From Vibrio mangrovi (GTDB lineage Bacteria; Pseudomonadota; Gammaproteobacteria; Enterobacterales; Vibrionaceae), in NCBI RefSeq assembly GCF_024346955.1, contig NZ_AP024883.1, positions 558,001-622,000 on the forward strand: a stretch of 64,000 nucleotides of DNA, read 5' to 3'. A model generated the notes under the pieces. The model saw nothing but the letters and a program-made list of their open reading frames with translations, searched no databases and had not been told where the DNA came from. Numbering within the stretch: the first letter of the stretch is position 1; each line of letters begins with the position of its first letter. The translations under genes and the position numbers were made by a program. Shown here one piece after another: positions 8,159 through 17,925 of the stretch.

Positions 8159-9382
8159 TCAACCCTCTTGTATCGGTTGAGCATTTTGGGATGGCAAGGT
8201 TCTTTGTGATGATAATGTACTTTGAGATGATGAGGCACTTTGAGATGTTAAAGAAACCGAGGTCAACTGAATGCCCAGGCGTCCTTCAACTTCGACAAGT
8301 TCTCCCCGGGCGATCGGATGATGTCCGTGATAGAGTGTCGCATGTCCGGCAGCTTCTCCGGTGGCGACCAACACACTGCCGACATGAATCTGGGAGAGTT
8401 CTTTCAGACTCATGGTGATCTGACCAGCCTGAAGTTTTAATGTGACCGGTGTATCGGATAAATCAGCTGTATTACCGGCTACGGTAACCTCTTCTCTCTG
8501 GTAACCTGATATTTCGCTTTCTCTGGAGTCGTCATCGTCTGCGTAATTTTCTCCGGCATACATCTCTGCTGAATAACTTTCATTTTCTTCAGGGAATGTA
8601 TGGTCAGTCTGAGCATATTCATCGTACATAGTCGTATCTTCCGGATGAGCTTTTTCCAGATGAGTGACCAGATAAGCAGGTTGAGTTCCCTGTGAATGAT
8701 AACGGAGTTGTAAATTTCGGCTGGCGATTGTCAGTGAGCCTTCTCCGGTGACTGAAAAATGCGGTGTCGTTGGGATCAGGACATCTCCGGAAGAGAGCTG
8801 ACGTAAGGTCTTTTTTGTGAGTTGTAACTGACCGAGGCTGACGGATGTGGTGAAACGGAGTTCTGATAGATCGAGCGTTGAGCAGGGCTGCCAGACGACA
8901 CGATCCAAAAGCTGTTCGAGAGTTCTTTCATCTAGATTCAGTTGGATCGTTCCGGTATTCACACCCTGTTGCCATACCAGTTCGTACTGAGCGACGGATT
9001 CTGGCTGAGATGATACCGGTTCGATCTTGGCGAACAGGTGTCTGAAATCCGGATACAAGTGATGATTATACAGCGCGGTATACCAGGCTTCTTCCTCCGG
9101 TTTACTCTGCTCTGGTGATACAAAGTGTGCGGATGAAAATAGATTCAGCAGAGATTCGGCATATTCAGACTCCAGATGAATGATCCCGATGCCGGTCCGG
9201 ATACTTATCCAGCCTTCGGAGCTGGGTGTTGATAAAGAACGTCGCAACGTCAGACGGACAGACTCTCCGGCAGTTGTCTGACATTGGGTGTACATTCCCC
9301 GTCCCAGCCGATTCGCGGCATACATCTCATGTGAACTCACAGGACGTAGTTGGCGTAAATAGTTAGGCATTTGATGCGTCAT
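8159..9382 (-). CDS. hrcQ: HrcQ (SctQ), cytoplasmic ring protein
   Basis: A 407-residue unsplit HrcQ. The C-terminal SPOA (surface presentation of antigens) domain is visible at about residues 310-385 (VTLKLQAGQITMSLKELSQI and RGELVEVEGRLGIQL), and an acidic linker precedes it. In P. syringae the gene is split into hrcQA and hrcQB; here it is one frame as in Erwinia. The chosen ATG at 9382 has an excellent GGAGGAGGAA five bases upstream and overlaps the hrpP end by 20 bases. The very C-terminus is a Ser/Gln-rich tail. Confidence 0.92.
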   Translation of the reverse strand: MTHQMPNYLRQLRPVSSHEMYAANRLGRGMYTQCQTTAGESVRLTLRRSLSTPSSEGWISIRTGIGIIHLESEYAESLLNLFSSAHFVSPEQSKPEEEAWYTALYNHHLYPDFRHLFAKIEPVSSQPESVAQYELVWQQGVNTGTIQLNLDERTLEQLLDRVVWQPCSTLDLSELRFTTSVSLGQLQLTKKTLRQLSSGDVLIPTTPHFSVTGEGSLTIASRNLQLRYHSQGTQPAYLVTHLEKAHPEDTTMYDEYAQTDHTFPEENESYSAEMYAGENYADDDDSRESEISGYQREEVTVAGNTADLSDTPVTLKLQAGQITMSLKELSQIHVGSVLVATGEAAGHATLYHGHHPIARGELVEVEGRLGIQLTSVSLTSQSASSSQSTLSSQRTLPSQNAQPIQEG

Positions 9383-9887
9383 CGGATTCCTCCTCCTCGC
9401 GTAAAAACAGTCCGAGAACAACCGGACTTTCCAATGATTCGCTCAGACGCTTATGAATGGTCGTCTGAGAACGTTTGGCATACGCCAGAGCTGCCGGACG
9501 CATAAACGTCAGATTAATGTGCCAGGTATGATCCTGTTGGGTGGCTTGCATGCGAACTTCCCCGAGGTGGGGCAGTAGCAGCATGCATTCCATATCCTGA
9601 CTGTTTTCCTGAATATGTCCGGCTATTTGCTGAACAGCAGCGTTGAGTATCAGAGGTTCATGGGCCTGACTGTGGTGAGCCGGGCGATACAGTGGTTCTG
9701 ATTCATCAGCGCCTGAGGATTCAGCGCCAGTGACTGCAAACAGTGATGCAAATAGTACTGAGTCTTCAATACTGACGGAGTCAGACCGATGGGTCTCTGT
9801 ATCCGTTTCTGTCAGGTGATGTTCCCCCTCATGGACCGGCCTCTGACGGGAGGGTTGTATGGCTAAACTGGTTTGGGACAGACTCAC
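9363..9887 (-). CDS. hrpP: HrpP (SctP), secretion-switch or needle-length protein
   Basis: A 174-residue protein with a polar, disordered first half and a C-terminal T3S4-like region (about residues 80-165: MECMLLLPHLGEVRMQATQQ and WHINLTFMRPAALAYAKR). SctP proteins work with HrcU to switch substrates from pilin to effectors. The start is a GTG overlapping the hrpO stop as GTGA, a four-base coupling overlap. Identification relies on position between hrpO and hrcQ plus the C-terminal pattern. Confidence 0.83.
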   Translation of the reverse strand: MSLSQTSLAIQPSRQRPVHEGEHHLTETDTETHRSDSVSIEDSVLFASLFAVTGAESSGADESEPLYRPAHHSQAHEPLILNAAVQQIAGHIQENSQDMECMLLLPHLGEVRMQATQQDHTWHINLTFMRPAALAYAKRSQTTIHKRLSESLESPVVLGLFLREEEESDDASNA

Positions 9888-10351
9888 AATGATTCCTCGA
9901 TTTTCTGGGCTAAGATTTTTAGCCGTTCGTTCTCCAGCTGGTGGAATTCAACTTGCTTTTTGGCTGCTTCTACCTGAGCTTCCTGTTTTTCCAGTGACAG
10001 GCGTAACTCATTCAGTTCACTGTTGATATTGTCCAAATCCTGCAATAATTCCCGCTCTTCTCCCATCCAGTCTTTCAGGGACTGATGGCTGATTTGCTGG
10101 TTCTGGTGATTTTCAGAAAGCTCCTGTCTTCTCTGCAAATGTTCCTGTTTACGCTGTTCAAGCTGGGCTTCTTTCTCCGCCATGAGCTGGTGGATCCGGG
10201 CCAGTGCCTGTTTTGCCCTGCGGAGTTCCCGCTCACTTTTGCGCAAACGGTGATCCCGGATAGGGGAGAGTACCTTCATCCGGGCCTTAAATTCGGTGAG
10301 CTCAGGATTGAGATTCTGAGGCTCTTCGAGAACAAATCTACGCCGACGCAT
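9884..10351 (-). CDS. hrpO: HrpO (SctO), ATPase-associated stalk protein
   Basis: A 155-residue almost entirely coiled-coil protein, rich in Glu, Gln, Lys and Arg, with the size of FliJ/YscO proteins that connect the ATPase to the export gate. It starts inside the hrcN 3' end (14-base overlap) and ends in a GTGA overlap with hrpP, the standard hrcN-hrpO-hrpP order. Confidence 0.9.
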   Translation of the reverse strand: MRRRRFVLEEPQNLNPELTEFKARMKVLSPIRDHRLRKSERELRRAKQALARIHQLMAEKEAQLEQRKQEHLQRRQELSENHQNQQISHQSLKDWMGEERELLQDLDNINSELNELRLSLEKQEAQVEAAKKQVEFHQLENERLKILAQKIEESL

Positions 10352-11699
10352 GAGCGGTTAACTGCGCCAGGTGACTGAGGATTTCTTCATAGGCCATCGG
10401 CTCCCGCATTGACTGTTGCAGAAACTGATTGATACCGGGTTGAAGATTGACGGCCTCATCGGTCAGCGGATTATTTCCCTGTTCGTATTCTCCGAGCTGA
10501 ATCAGCATCTCAACGTCTTTATAAGCTGACATCAGATTACGGAGCCGGCCTGCGCACTGAAGATGTTCTTTGTGGGTTACATTGGTCATCGTCCGGCTGA
10601 TGCTGCCCAGCACATCAATTGCCGGATAATGGTTTTTCTCAGCCAGCTTCCGGGAGAGAATAATGTGGCCGTCCAGAAGTGAACGGACTTCGTCGGCGAC
10701 CGGGTCTCCGGCGATGACATCGCCTTCGATGAGTACGGTATATAAGGCGGTAATTGAACCGGCGCCTTCCATGTTGCCAGCCCTTTCAACCAGACGGGGT
10801 AGCATGGTGTAAACCGATGGCGGAAAACCTCCTCGTCCCGGCGGTTCTCCTGCAGCCAGACCGATTTCCCGTTGTGCCCGGGCAAAACGGGTCAAAGAGT
10901 CAATCAATAGCAGAACGCGTTTTCCTCTGGCTCTGAAGCCTTCCGCGATTGCAGTTGCGGTTGAGGCTGCCCGGGCCCGTTCCATACTGGTTTTATCCGA
11001 TGTAGAACAAACCAGTACCGACTGACGGCGGAGTTCTTCATCTAATTCATGATCGAGAAATTCCCGTAATTCCCGTCCCCGTTCCCCAATCAGGCCAAAT
11101 ACGATGACATCACAGGGCATATTTCTGGCCAGTTCGGCCAGTAGGGTGGTTTTACCGCAACCAGCTCCGGCAAAAACACCGATTCGCTGTCCTTCTCCAA
11201 TCGTCAACAGGCCGTCAATGGCCCGGACGCCGGTTGGCATCGGTGTACTGATACGTGGCCGCTCCGTCGGAGCCAGCGCATCATTAATGACGGGATAAGA
11301 AGATTCATCCTGAGCCAGCGTAAATGCCGGTTGTGGCCCCTGTAGCAACCGGCCAAAGCCATCAAGCACTGAACCGAGTAATGAATCATCACTCTGAATC
11401 CGGTGGTCCTGGAAATGTGGTGTAATTAAGGCTCCGGCTTCGATCCCTTCCAGCGCTCCCAATGCAGAAAGCAGAACGGTATCTGCATTAAAACCAACAA
11501 TTTCTGCCAGAACTTCTTTTCCATCATTGCCATGGATGGTGCACAGATCACCAATACGGGCAAACGGCAGATGGCTTTCCAGCAGTATTCCGTTGATCTG
11601 AATGACTTTCCCCAGAATTTCGACCGGATTAATCTGAGATAACCGATGCGTTTGGGTTTCTGTCCATTGCTGTAACCGATCTGCTGTTGTGACTGTCAT
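10338..11699 (-). CDS. hrcN: HrcN (SctN), type III secretion ATPase
   Basis: A 453-residue FliI/YscN-family ATPase. The Walker A motif GAGCGKTT is at about residue 179, Walker B is the LLLIDSLTRFAR strand, and the family signature GEPPGRGGFPPSVYTMLPRL follows. It powers unfolding and delivery of substrates at the cytoplasmic face. Its ATG overlaps the hrpQ stop as TAATG. Confidence 0.97.
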   Translation of the reverse strand: MTVTTADRLQQWTETQTHRLSQINPVEILGKVIQINGILLESHLPFARIGDLCTIHGNDGKEVLAEIVGFNADTVLLSALGALEGIEAGALITPHFQDHRIQSDDSLLGSVLDGFGRLLQGPQPAFTLAQDESSYPVINDALAPTERPRISTPMPTGVRAIDGLLTIGEGQRIGVFAGAGCGKTTLLAELARNMPCDVIVFGLIGERGRELREFLDHELDEELRRQSVLVCSTSDKTSMERARAASTATAIAEGFRARGKRVLLLIDSLTRFARAQREIGLAAGEPPGRGGFPPSVYTMLPRLVERAGNMEGAGSITALYTVLIEGDVIAGDPVADEVRSLLDGHIILSRKLAEKNHYPAIDVLGSISRTMTNVTHKEHLQCAGRLRNLMSAYKDVEMLIQLGEYEQGNNPLTDEAVNLQPGINQFLQQSMREPMAYEEILSHLAQLTAHASA

Positions 11700-12619
11700 T
11701 ACCAGCGCACCTCGTAGTTGTGTTTCCCTTTAAAAGTCACCTTGTCCGGTTCAATGGATACCAGACGTACGCCATCGAGTTCATCGCCGATGAACAGGCG
11801 GGTGCCGTCGCTGGTGACAACACTGCCCATCGCGCCTGAAGTAATCTGGACGATTCTGAATGGCAACTGGGCTGAGAGTGAAGTGATCTGATTGTCGAGC
11901 TGAAACCCGGTCTCGAACTGTTCGTGGAAACGAATCACCATTCGCTCTAGACGATCACGCTGTTCCGGACTCAGAGAACCACTGAGCTGTACCGTGTCGC
12001 CGTGGATCCGGACGGAAACGGCTTTATCCAGTTCCCGCTCAGTCAACATTTTCTGTAACTGGACTCTGAGTTCCGGGCCTGAATCCAGTTTTTCCTGTGG
12101 TGCGGATTTGGTACTGACCCAGGCTTGTTGAGCTCCGGGCGGATCTAACGCGACCTTTTGCTCCTCAGATGGAGACAGTGCAGCCCAGGTACTGGTGGCG
12201 ACAATGGTCACAGCACTGATGAACCCCAGAGTGAACGGGATTACAGAGGTCTTTTTCTGTGGAGAAGCCGTATCAGCGGAATCGGATTGTTCATGGTTGA
12301 CTGCTTCTTCATCGTCTTCCGGCCATGGTGTTGAGGCTTCGACGATGGTCATCCAGATGCCATTTAAAGCAAAAGCAGTATTGGGCTTCAATTCATCAAT
12401 AGTATCTACACGATGGCCTTCGGTATCGGTAATCCGGCCCTGTTCTCCTGATAATGTCCAGCCACTTTCTGTCGGTGACAGGCGACAGTGCTGTGGTTTA
12501 ATTCCCGGATCAAACAGAACCAGATCAGAATCTTCTTCTGTACCTATGCTCCATTGGTTCCCTATCAGGGGTAAAGCTGCGCCACGGTGCAGTCCATTCA
12601 AAACACGTAATTCGTACAT
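11699..12619 (-). CDS. hrpQ: HrpQ (SctD), inner-membrane ring protein
   Basis: A 306-residue SctD protein with an N-terminal FHA-like cytoplasmic domain (YELRVLNGLHRGAALPL start, about residues 1-95), a single membrane helix near residue 135 (IPFTLGFISAVTIVATSTWA) and a periplasmic domain. The frame extends upstream to 12661, but the ATG at 12619 gives the expected N-terminus. A gap of 207 bases separates it from the GGDEF gene upstream, larger than other gaps in the operon. Confidence 0.9.
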   Translation of the reverse strand: MYELRVLNGLHRGAALPLIGNQWSIGTEEDSDLVLFDPGIKPQHCRLSPTESGWTLSGEQGRITDTEGHRVDTIDELKPNTAFALNGIWMTIVEASTPWPEDDEEAVNHEQSDSADTASPQKKTSVIPFTLGFISAVTIVATSTWAALSPSEEQKVALDPPGAQQAWVSTKSAPQEKLDSGPELRVQLQKMLTERELDKAVSVRIHGDTVQLSGSLSPEQRDRLERMVIRFHEQFETGFQLDNQITSLSAQLPFRIVQITSGAMGSVVTSDGTRLFIGDELDGVRLVSIEPDKVTFKGKHNYEVRW

Positions 12620-12826
12620 GATGACAGCTCTCTGGTCAGTCATTAGAAGATGTGATGACAACCTTCGGCGATGAGAAGTGACTGAATCAATGCTTCAGCC
12701 GAAGGGCTTTTGATCATTAAGTGGCATGTGAAGCGCGGGAGTTCCCGACGAGAGAGGATCTTTCAACGGGAGCTTTGTCGGGTGAGTTAACCTTTTATGG
12801 TTGAATTCTGTTCAATCTGAACGAAT

Positions 12827-13993
12827 TCAGATTGAAGCAGCTTTTTGATAGAGAATACAGTTGTCACTGTTTTTGCGGGTCTGAGCCAGCGCGTGAGTTG
12901 CTCCGGATAACAGCGAATGGAGATCTTCTCTGTCGCCAAGACTGTGGATGCCGATGCGTAATTTCAGTCTGACACTTTCTCCTGAGAAGTTGAATTCATG
13001 GCGGGAGATAAATTCCTGAATACTTTTGGCGACGCTGTAAGCGGCACTTGAATCGTGTTCTTTAAGCATGATGATAAATTCATCACCGTCCCAGCGACAC
13101 AGCAGGTGTGGAGTATTTACCAGTTGACGCAGAGAGCTGGCGACCTGTTTGATGAGAATATCACCAGCTTCCGTGCCATAGGTGAGATTGATATGAGTAA
13201 AGTCATTCAGGTTAATCAACATCAGCGATAGTGATGTCTGATGGTCGACTGATTCCCTGAAAATCGGTTTTGACAGCAGAGCAAAGCCTTTCCGGTTTGG
13301 CAGGGTTGTCAGTGGATCAATAATCGACTGAGCCAGACTTTGTCTGCGCCATTCACGGACTGTCTTCCGGGTGAAATACCGGACCAGAAGAGTCAGAAGC
13401 ATTCCTCCGCAGAGTAATACATAGATCGGAAATCCTGAACTTTGAAACCAGCCCGGCATGACGATGTCTCCGACAACCAGAGCCGGGCTGCTATTCAGAG
13501 GAAGAGCAATTAACTGATGTGTACCGTCCGGGGCTGAATAAGTGGCATGATCCTGACCTGCGAGCAAGTGTTCGATCGCGGGTTTGAGCTCGGGAAGATA
13601 CTGAAGCTGTTGGCCTTTTTTCGTCTTTAGCGGCCCGCCTTCACCATCGGTCAGAATCAACTGACCGGTTTTATCGATCAGATAAAGCGGAGACTCCAGA
13701 TTATTTCTCATGCGTTCCATGATCAGCTGGATTCGTACCCGTTCAGGGGAAGGAAGGGTATGAACCGGAAGTCCGGACGGTAGCGTATCAAGCGTTTCTT
13801 TTAACAGCCAGACCGAAGCTTTGAGGTGTTTGAGTGCTTCTTTCCGCTCTTGCCTGACATTATAATTTCCCAGATACCAGCTCATTCCGATGATCGTAAG
13901 CAGAACGAGAAGGGTCAGACGTCCCGGAAGCTGTGAGGCAAATGTACTTCCGGGAGAAATTAATAATCGGTTGTTATCGTTTTTTTCAGGCAT
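12827..13993 (-). CDS. Membrane GGDEF-domain protein inside the hrpJ operon
   Basis: A 388-residue protein. Two membrane helices near residues 23-43 and 197-220 flank a periplasmic sensor-like region, followed by a C-terminal GGDEF domain (DPLTTLPNR entry motif, then RWDGDEFIIML). GGDEF domains make cyclic di-GMP; here the first glycine is aspartate (DGDEF) and no RxxD inhibitory site lies five residues before it, so activity is uncertain. The ATG at 13993 overlaps the hrcV stop in ATGCCTGA, so it is translationally coupled to hrcV. Standard Hrp1 operons go straight from hrcV to hrpQ; I know of no such gene there. Confidence 0.92.
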   Translation of the reverse strand: MPEKNDNNRLLISPGSTFASQLPGRLTLLVLLTIIGMSWYLGNYNVRQERKEALKHLKASVWLLKETLDTLPSGLPVHTLPSPERVRIQLIMERMRNNLESPLYLIDKTGQLILTDGEGGPLKTKKGQQLQYLPELKPAIEHLLAGQDHATYSAPDGTHQLIALPLNSSPALVVGDIVMPGWFQSSGFPIYVLLCGGMLLTLLVRYFTRKTVREWRRQSLAQSIIDPLTTLPNRKGFALLSKPIFRESVDHQTSLSLMLINLNDFTHINLTYGTEAGDILIKQVASSLRQLVNTPHLLCRWDGDEFIIMLKEHDSSAAYSVAKSIQEFISRHEFNFSGESVRLKLRIGIHSLGDREDLHSLLSGATHALAQTRKNSDNCILYQKAASI

Positions 13994-16073
13994 CAAGTGA
14001 AATACGTCCCAATACGTTAACTTGTGAGGTACTTTGCAGTTCTGAAAAAGACAGAACCGGCACATGATTAAACTCATCTTGTAATAGATTGCGCAAAATT
14101 CTGCGCAGATCCTGAGCAACTAACAGTACAGGTTTTGGGGCCGCCAGAACCGGGAATGCATCCCTGAGTTGCTGAACCAGCATATGGCTTGCCTCCTGTG
14201 ACAGCGCAAAGAAAGACTCTGTTTGTGTCTGACGCAGCGAATCACGCAGTTGTTCTTCCGTTTCCGGAGTCAGGAGCCAGACATGCATCCCTGTCGGTGT
14301 ACTGTACTGATGACAGATTTGAGCTTTCAGGCTGACCCGGACATAGTCTGTCAGAGCACCAACATCCCGTTCATACTGCCCGTGTTCTATCAGGGCTTCA
14401 GCTATCGGACGAATGGCGCGTAAAGGGACACTTTCCGATGCCAGACGCTGAAGTACTGCGGCAAAACGAGATGTAGGGAGCACCCGTTGTAACTCCTGAG
14501 CCAGTTCTGACTGTTCTGTTTCTACCCAACTTAGTATAGCTTTGGCCTCCTGTAAACCAATAAATTGGGGTCCAGTGGCAAAGAACAAACGCTCTAAACG
14601 TTCGATAATCAACATGATAGGAAGAATGGGGTTCATTTCCTCATTCTGAACCAGCGGGTGGTTGAATTCATACCAGAACCAACGTTCTTCATCCCGGTCA
14701 ATATCTCCGGGTTCTCCTTCTTCCTGATATTCTTCCGGAACCAATTGTGCTTCGATGGCAACTTTACTCGGTGAAAATGTGGCGCTCATGGCCGGTACTT
14801 CATAAACACAGAAGCGGAATTCATCTTCGGCAAGTTCATCATTGTAATCAATATCAAACGAAGGCAGCGTGATGCCGTACTGGTTCACAACCCGGTTACG
14901 GCAGCGGCGGGCCTGACGAATCAGTTCAAGTGTGAATGGATCATCCGGGGTACTGCGACACGGATGGAATTGCAAAACGTAGGCTCTGGCTGGGTTGAAG
15001 CGGCGTATATCTTCTTCACCGTTTTGCTCTGGTGGTGTGTCTGCCGACATCTGGTATTCTGCCTGTATTTGCAGGATACGCCGGGCTTTAAATAACTGAA
15101 AGACACCACTGGTGAGTGACAGACCGGCCAGCACCATAAAGATTATGGTTGGCATTCCGGGAAGGATGGCAAATCCTAACATACCACAGGAGGCGATAAT
15201 CCAGGCTTTTGGCTGACTGGTGATCTGTTCGGCCATTTCCCGGCCGATATTGGCATCCAGTGATTCGTTATCCGGTGCAACCCGGGTAATAATCATCCCG
15301 GCAGTTAAAGAAATCAGTAAGGCAGGAATCTGAGCGATCAAACCATCCCCGATCGTGAGGACTGAATACAAGTGCATTGATTCAGATGCAGTCATATCAT
15401 GTTGTAAGGTTCCGACGGCAAATCCGCCAATCAGGTTAATGGAGACAATCACCAGCCCGGCAATCGCGTCCCCTTTAACGAATTTCATCGCCCCGTCCAT
15501 TGCCCCGAAGAGCTGACTTTCTTTTCCGAGTTGCTCCCGGCGGAAACGGGCATCTTTGGCATCAATCAGTCCGGCTCTCAGATCGCTATCGATCGACATC
15601 TGTTTACCGGGCATGGCATCAAGCGTAAACCGGGCTGCCACTTCGGCCACCCGCTCAGAACCTTTGGTGATTACCAGAAAGTTCACCACTGTCAGGATCA
15701 GGAAGATAACCAGACCTACAGCCAGATTGCCGCCAACAACGAAGTTACCGAAAGCTTCTACGATATCTCCGGCATCCTGTTCGAGCAGGATCAGTCTGGT
15801 GGTTGAAATCGAGAGCGCCAGACGGAACATGGTTGTAATCAACAGAACAGCCGGAAAAGAAGAGAACGCCAGAGGGCCGGGTAAATACATCGCCAGTGCG
15901 ATGAGCAAAGATGAAAGACTGATGTTGAGCGCAATCAGAACATCCACTAATCCGGTCGGCAGGGGAATGATCATCATAAACACGATTGCGATCACGAATG
16001 CGGCTCCGACGATCTCGGAACGTTTCATTGCACTGATAGCAATACGGTTCAGTAATAAAAATAGTTGATTCAT
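13986..16073 (-). CDS. hrcV: HrcV (SctV), major export-gate protein
   Basis: A 695-residue FlhA/LcrD-family protein with eight or so N-terminal membrane spans (to about residue 320) containing the FHIPEP-type region ERVAEVAARFTLDAMPGKQM, and a large cytoplasmic domain forming the nonameric ring. The frame opens at a TTG (16085), but the ATG at 16073 matches the usual short N-terminus. It follows hrpJ by 15 bases. Confidence 0.96.
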   Translation of the reverse strand: MNQLFLLLNRIAISAMKRSEIVGAAFVIAIVFMMIIPLPTGLVDVLIALNISLSSLLIALAMYLPGPLAFSSFPAVLLITTMFRLALSISTTRLILLEQDAGDIVEAFGNFVVGGNLAVGLVIFLILTVVNFLVITKGSERVAEVAARFTLDAMPGKQMSIDSDLRAGLIDAKDARFRREQLGKESQLFGAMDGAMKFVKGDAIAGLVIVSINLIGGFAVGTLQHDMTASESMHLYSVLTIGDGLIAQIPALLISLTAGMIITRVAPDNESLDANIGREMAEQITSQPKAWIIASCGMLGFAILPGMPTIIFMVLAGLSLTSGVFQLFKARRILQIQAEYQMSADTPPEQNGEEDIRRFNPARAYVLQFHPCRSTPDDPFTLELIRQARRCRNRVVNQYGITLPSFDIDYNDELAEDEFRFCVYEVPAMSATFSPSKVAIEAQLVPEEYQEEGEPGDIDRDEERWFWYEFNHPLVQNEEMNPILPIMLIIERLERLFFATGPQFIGLQEAKAILSWVETEQSELAQELQRVLPTSRFAAVLQRLASESVPLRAIRPIAEALIEHGQYERDVGALTDYVRVSLKAQICHQYSTPTGMHVWLLTPETEEQLRDSLRQTQTESFFALSQEASHMLVQQLRDAFPVLAAPKPVLLVAQDLRRILRNLLQDEFNHVPVLSFSELQSTSQVNVLGRISLDA

Positions 16074-16088
16074 GATGAAGTCCAATAC

Positions 16089-17219
16089 TTATTCGGGGTT
16101 GAGGACGGGCTGGGATTGCTGAGTCTGCTGTGCCGCTACCTGAGCCGCATGCTGTTGTTCGTAATGGGCATACTCGGTCATCATCCGCAGGACCAGATTC
16201 AATGTTCCCTGACGGGCTTTACCATCTTTCCAGACTGGCAGAGGCAATTTTTGGATCAGTGGATACAGTGAGTTCAGGAACTTCACATGATTGAGTGGTG
16301 AATTCCCCACGGTATCATCACTAAGAGATTTAATTTCCCTCGGATAGACACTCGACTGGGTAAACTCAAGCAGGCGGCGGGTCAGACGGGGAGCCGTCAT
16401 ATCTTGCAGAATGTGCTTGGCCGCCAGTTTGGTCAGGATCTCTTTACATCCGCCCAGAATTCCGGTTAGTTGCTGACTTGCAGTCAAGTCCCGCAGCATA
16501 GCCCGCAACTGTCCTGAAGGAAGTGACGGAAACTGAGAAGAAAGATCATCGGTCATTGCCCGGATCAGGGTATGAACACCCTGAGAGAAATGCGCTTCAT
16601 CAAACTGGCTTAACAGTGCATCGAAGATAGCAGCCAAAGAGCCCTGACCAACAATGTTCTGATAATAGAGGCTGCGCATATTCTGGCGCTGTTGCGGATC
16701 CTGAGTGAACAGTGCTAAGGCCTCAGCTGTATTGATTCCGGCTCTGACTTCCTGACCATGTTCCTGATTCAGTTCCTGTAGTAGTTTTTGCAGCTGGTTG
16801 AATTTTTCAGGCTGATTCTGAGCTCTGGCGCGGTGCATCGCGTGCTGAGCCAGAATATCAGCTTTGGCCGGATCACCATCTGACATTTTCAGCAGTAGAG
16901 AAAGAGACAGTTCCTGTTGTCCCATAGCCAGCAGCTTTCTGATATCGCCATCCAGATTGCCGGATTCGTGGCTGGTCAACATGCCGTAGAGAGCCTGAAG
17001 TTTCTCTATTCTCTGTAGCATTCGGGGTTTGACTGAGCGCTCATCCAGTGATTTGCTGTTTCTCTCCACACTCTCACTAAATTTCATGGAGATCTCTTCC
17101 ATGGCGTCAGACATATCTTCCATTGGAGGATGAGGGGCCGCCGTTTTTGCTACCGAAGTTGGTGGTGGCGTATATAAGGCTTCCAATGAATTTGTATTTG
17201 ATATGGAATGAATACTCAT
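16089..17219 (-). CDS. hrpJ: HrpJ (SctW), secretion gatekeeper
   Basis: A 376-residue helical protein of the YopN/HrpJ family that controls the order of translocator and effector secretion. The HrpJ domain covers about residues 40-210 and a TyeA-like C-terminal region follows (LRDLTASQQLTGILGGCKEI onward). It is the first gene of the export operon, starting about 30 bases after a perfect hrp box. Confidence 0.9.
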   Translation of the reverse strand: MSIHSISNTNSLEALYTPPPTSVAKTAAPHPPMEDMSDAMEEISMKFSESVERNSKSLDERSVKPRMLQRIEKLQALYGMLTSHESGNLDGDIRKLLAMGQQELSLSLLLKMSDGDPAKADILAQHAMHRARAQNQPEKFNQLQKLLQELNQEHGQEVRAGINTAEALALFTQDPQQRQNMRSLYYQNIVGQGSLAAIFDALLSQFDEAHFSQGVHTLIRAMTDDLSSQFPSLPSGQLRAMLRDLTASQQLTGILGGCKEILTKLAAKHILQDMTAPRLTRRLLEFTQSSVYPREIKSLSDDTVGNSPLNHVKFLNSLYPLIQKLPLPVWKDGKARQGTLNLVLRMMTEYAHYEQQHAAQVAAQQTQQSQPVLNPE

Positions 17220-17251
17220 ATTAAAAACCGTCGCTCATAAGTCTGTAATCA

Positions 17252-17279
17252 TGAGTGGTCAGGAGAAATCAATGGTTCC
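17252..17279 (-). promoter_or_regulatory. hrp box of the hrpJ operon
   Basis: Minus strand GGAACC, 15 bases, CCACTCA, a perfect HrpL consensus about 33 bases before the hrpJ ATG. It should drive the whole hrpJ to hrcU operon. Confidence 0.95.
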
Positions 17280-17455
17280 ATTTGAATGGCTTGACCTGCC
17301 TTGGGTAACAGCCGGATGGTTATTTTAAGCTCTGCCAGAATAGGGTGTGGCAGAAGTTACAGTAAATAAAGTGCATTGTATTGCATATGTGGAGTGAAGA
17401 TTCAGCCGCTCTCCGTATCACCTGGACAGAACATTGAGGAGAGCGGGGGAATGAG

Positions 17456-17833
17456 TTACATCCGGCTGTTCAGGATAATTTGCCCGATGTGTTCGATAAC
17501 CCGGGCGGCTGCCAAAGCGACGTCTTGCTGAACTTCGTCTTCCTCCCGGACTTCACTGAGAAAACGTTCTTCCATTGATTCCAGATAACGGGAAAAATCA
17601 AATTGCTCTGATTGTTCTGCTGGAAGAGAAGCTTTCCCCAGTGTTGCATTAATGCGTTCAACCACCAGAGAAATCGCATGTTCAAAAGCCTGGCGCTGTT
17701 CTGGGTTCAGGTAACCATCCCCATTCTCAATCAGCTCCAGCCAGGTTGCTGGTGTTGGCGTGTCCTGAACCATGTTCATTGTTTGTAGTGGCTGAGACTG
17801 AGCTTGTGACGACTGAAAGTTATGTTGATCCAT
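17456..17833 (-). CDS. Unknown small acidic protein in the hrp cluster
   Basis: A 125-residue protein I do not recognise. The first 35 residues are Gln/Ser/Thr-rich and unstructured; the rest is acidic and probably helical, ending in ALAAARVIEHIGQIILNSRM. The ATG at 17833 has GGAG seven bases upstream; longer forms from 17845 or 17926 are less likely. It lies downstream of the Gly-rich harpin on the same strand and upstream of the hrpJ promoter, so it is probably transcribed from the harpin hrp box. A chaperone or a secreted accessory protein are possible roles, but nothing in the sequence decides. Confidence 0.72.
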   Translation of the reverse strand: MDQHNFQSSQAQSQPLQTMNMVQDTPTPATWLELIENGDGYLNPEQRQAFEHAISLVVERINATLGKASLPAEQSEQFDFSRYLESMEERFLSEVREEDEVQQDVALAAARVIEHIGQIILNSRM

Positions 17834-17925
17834 GGTTTGCTCCATTATATTCGGATACGTAAGGTTTTCTGAAAACCGACGGATAGCGAACAGGAAGGGA
17901 ATTACTGCCCCACCTGTTCTGTTCA

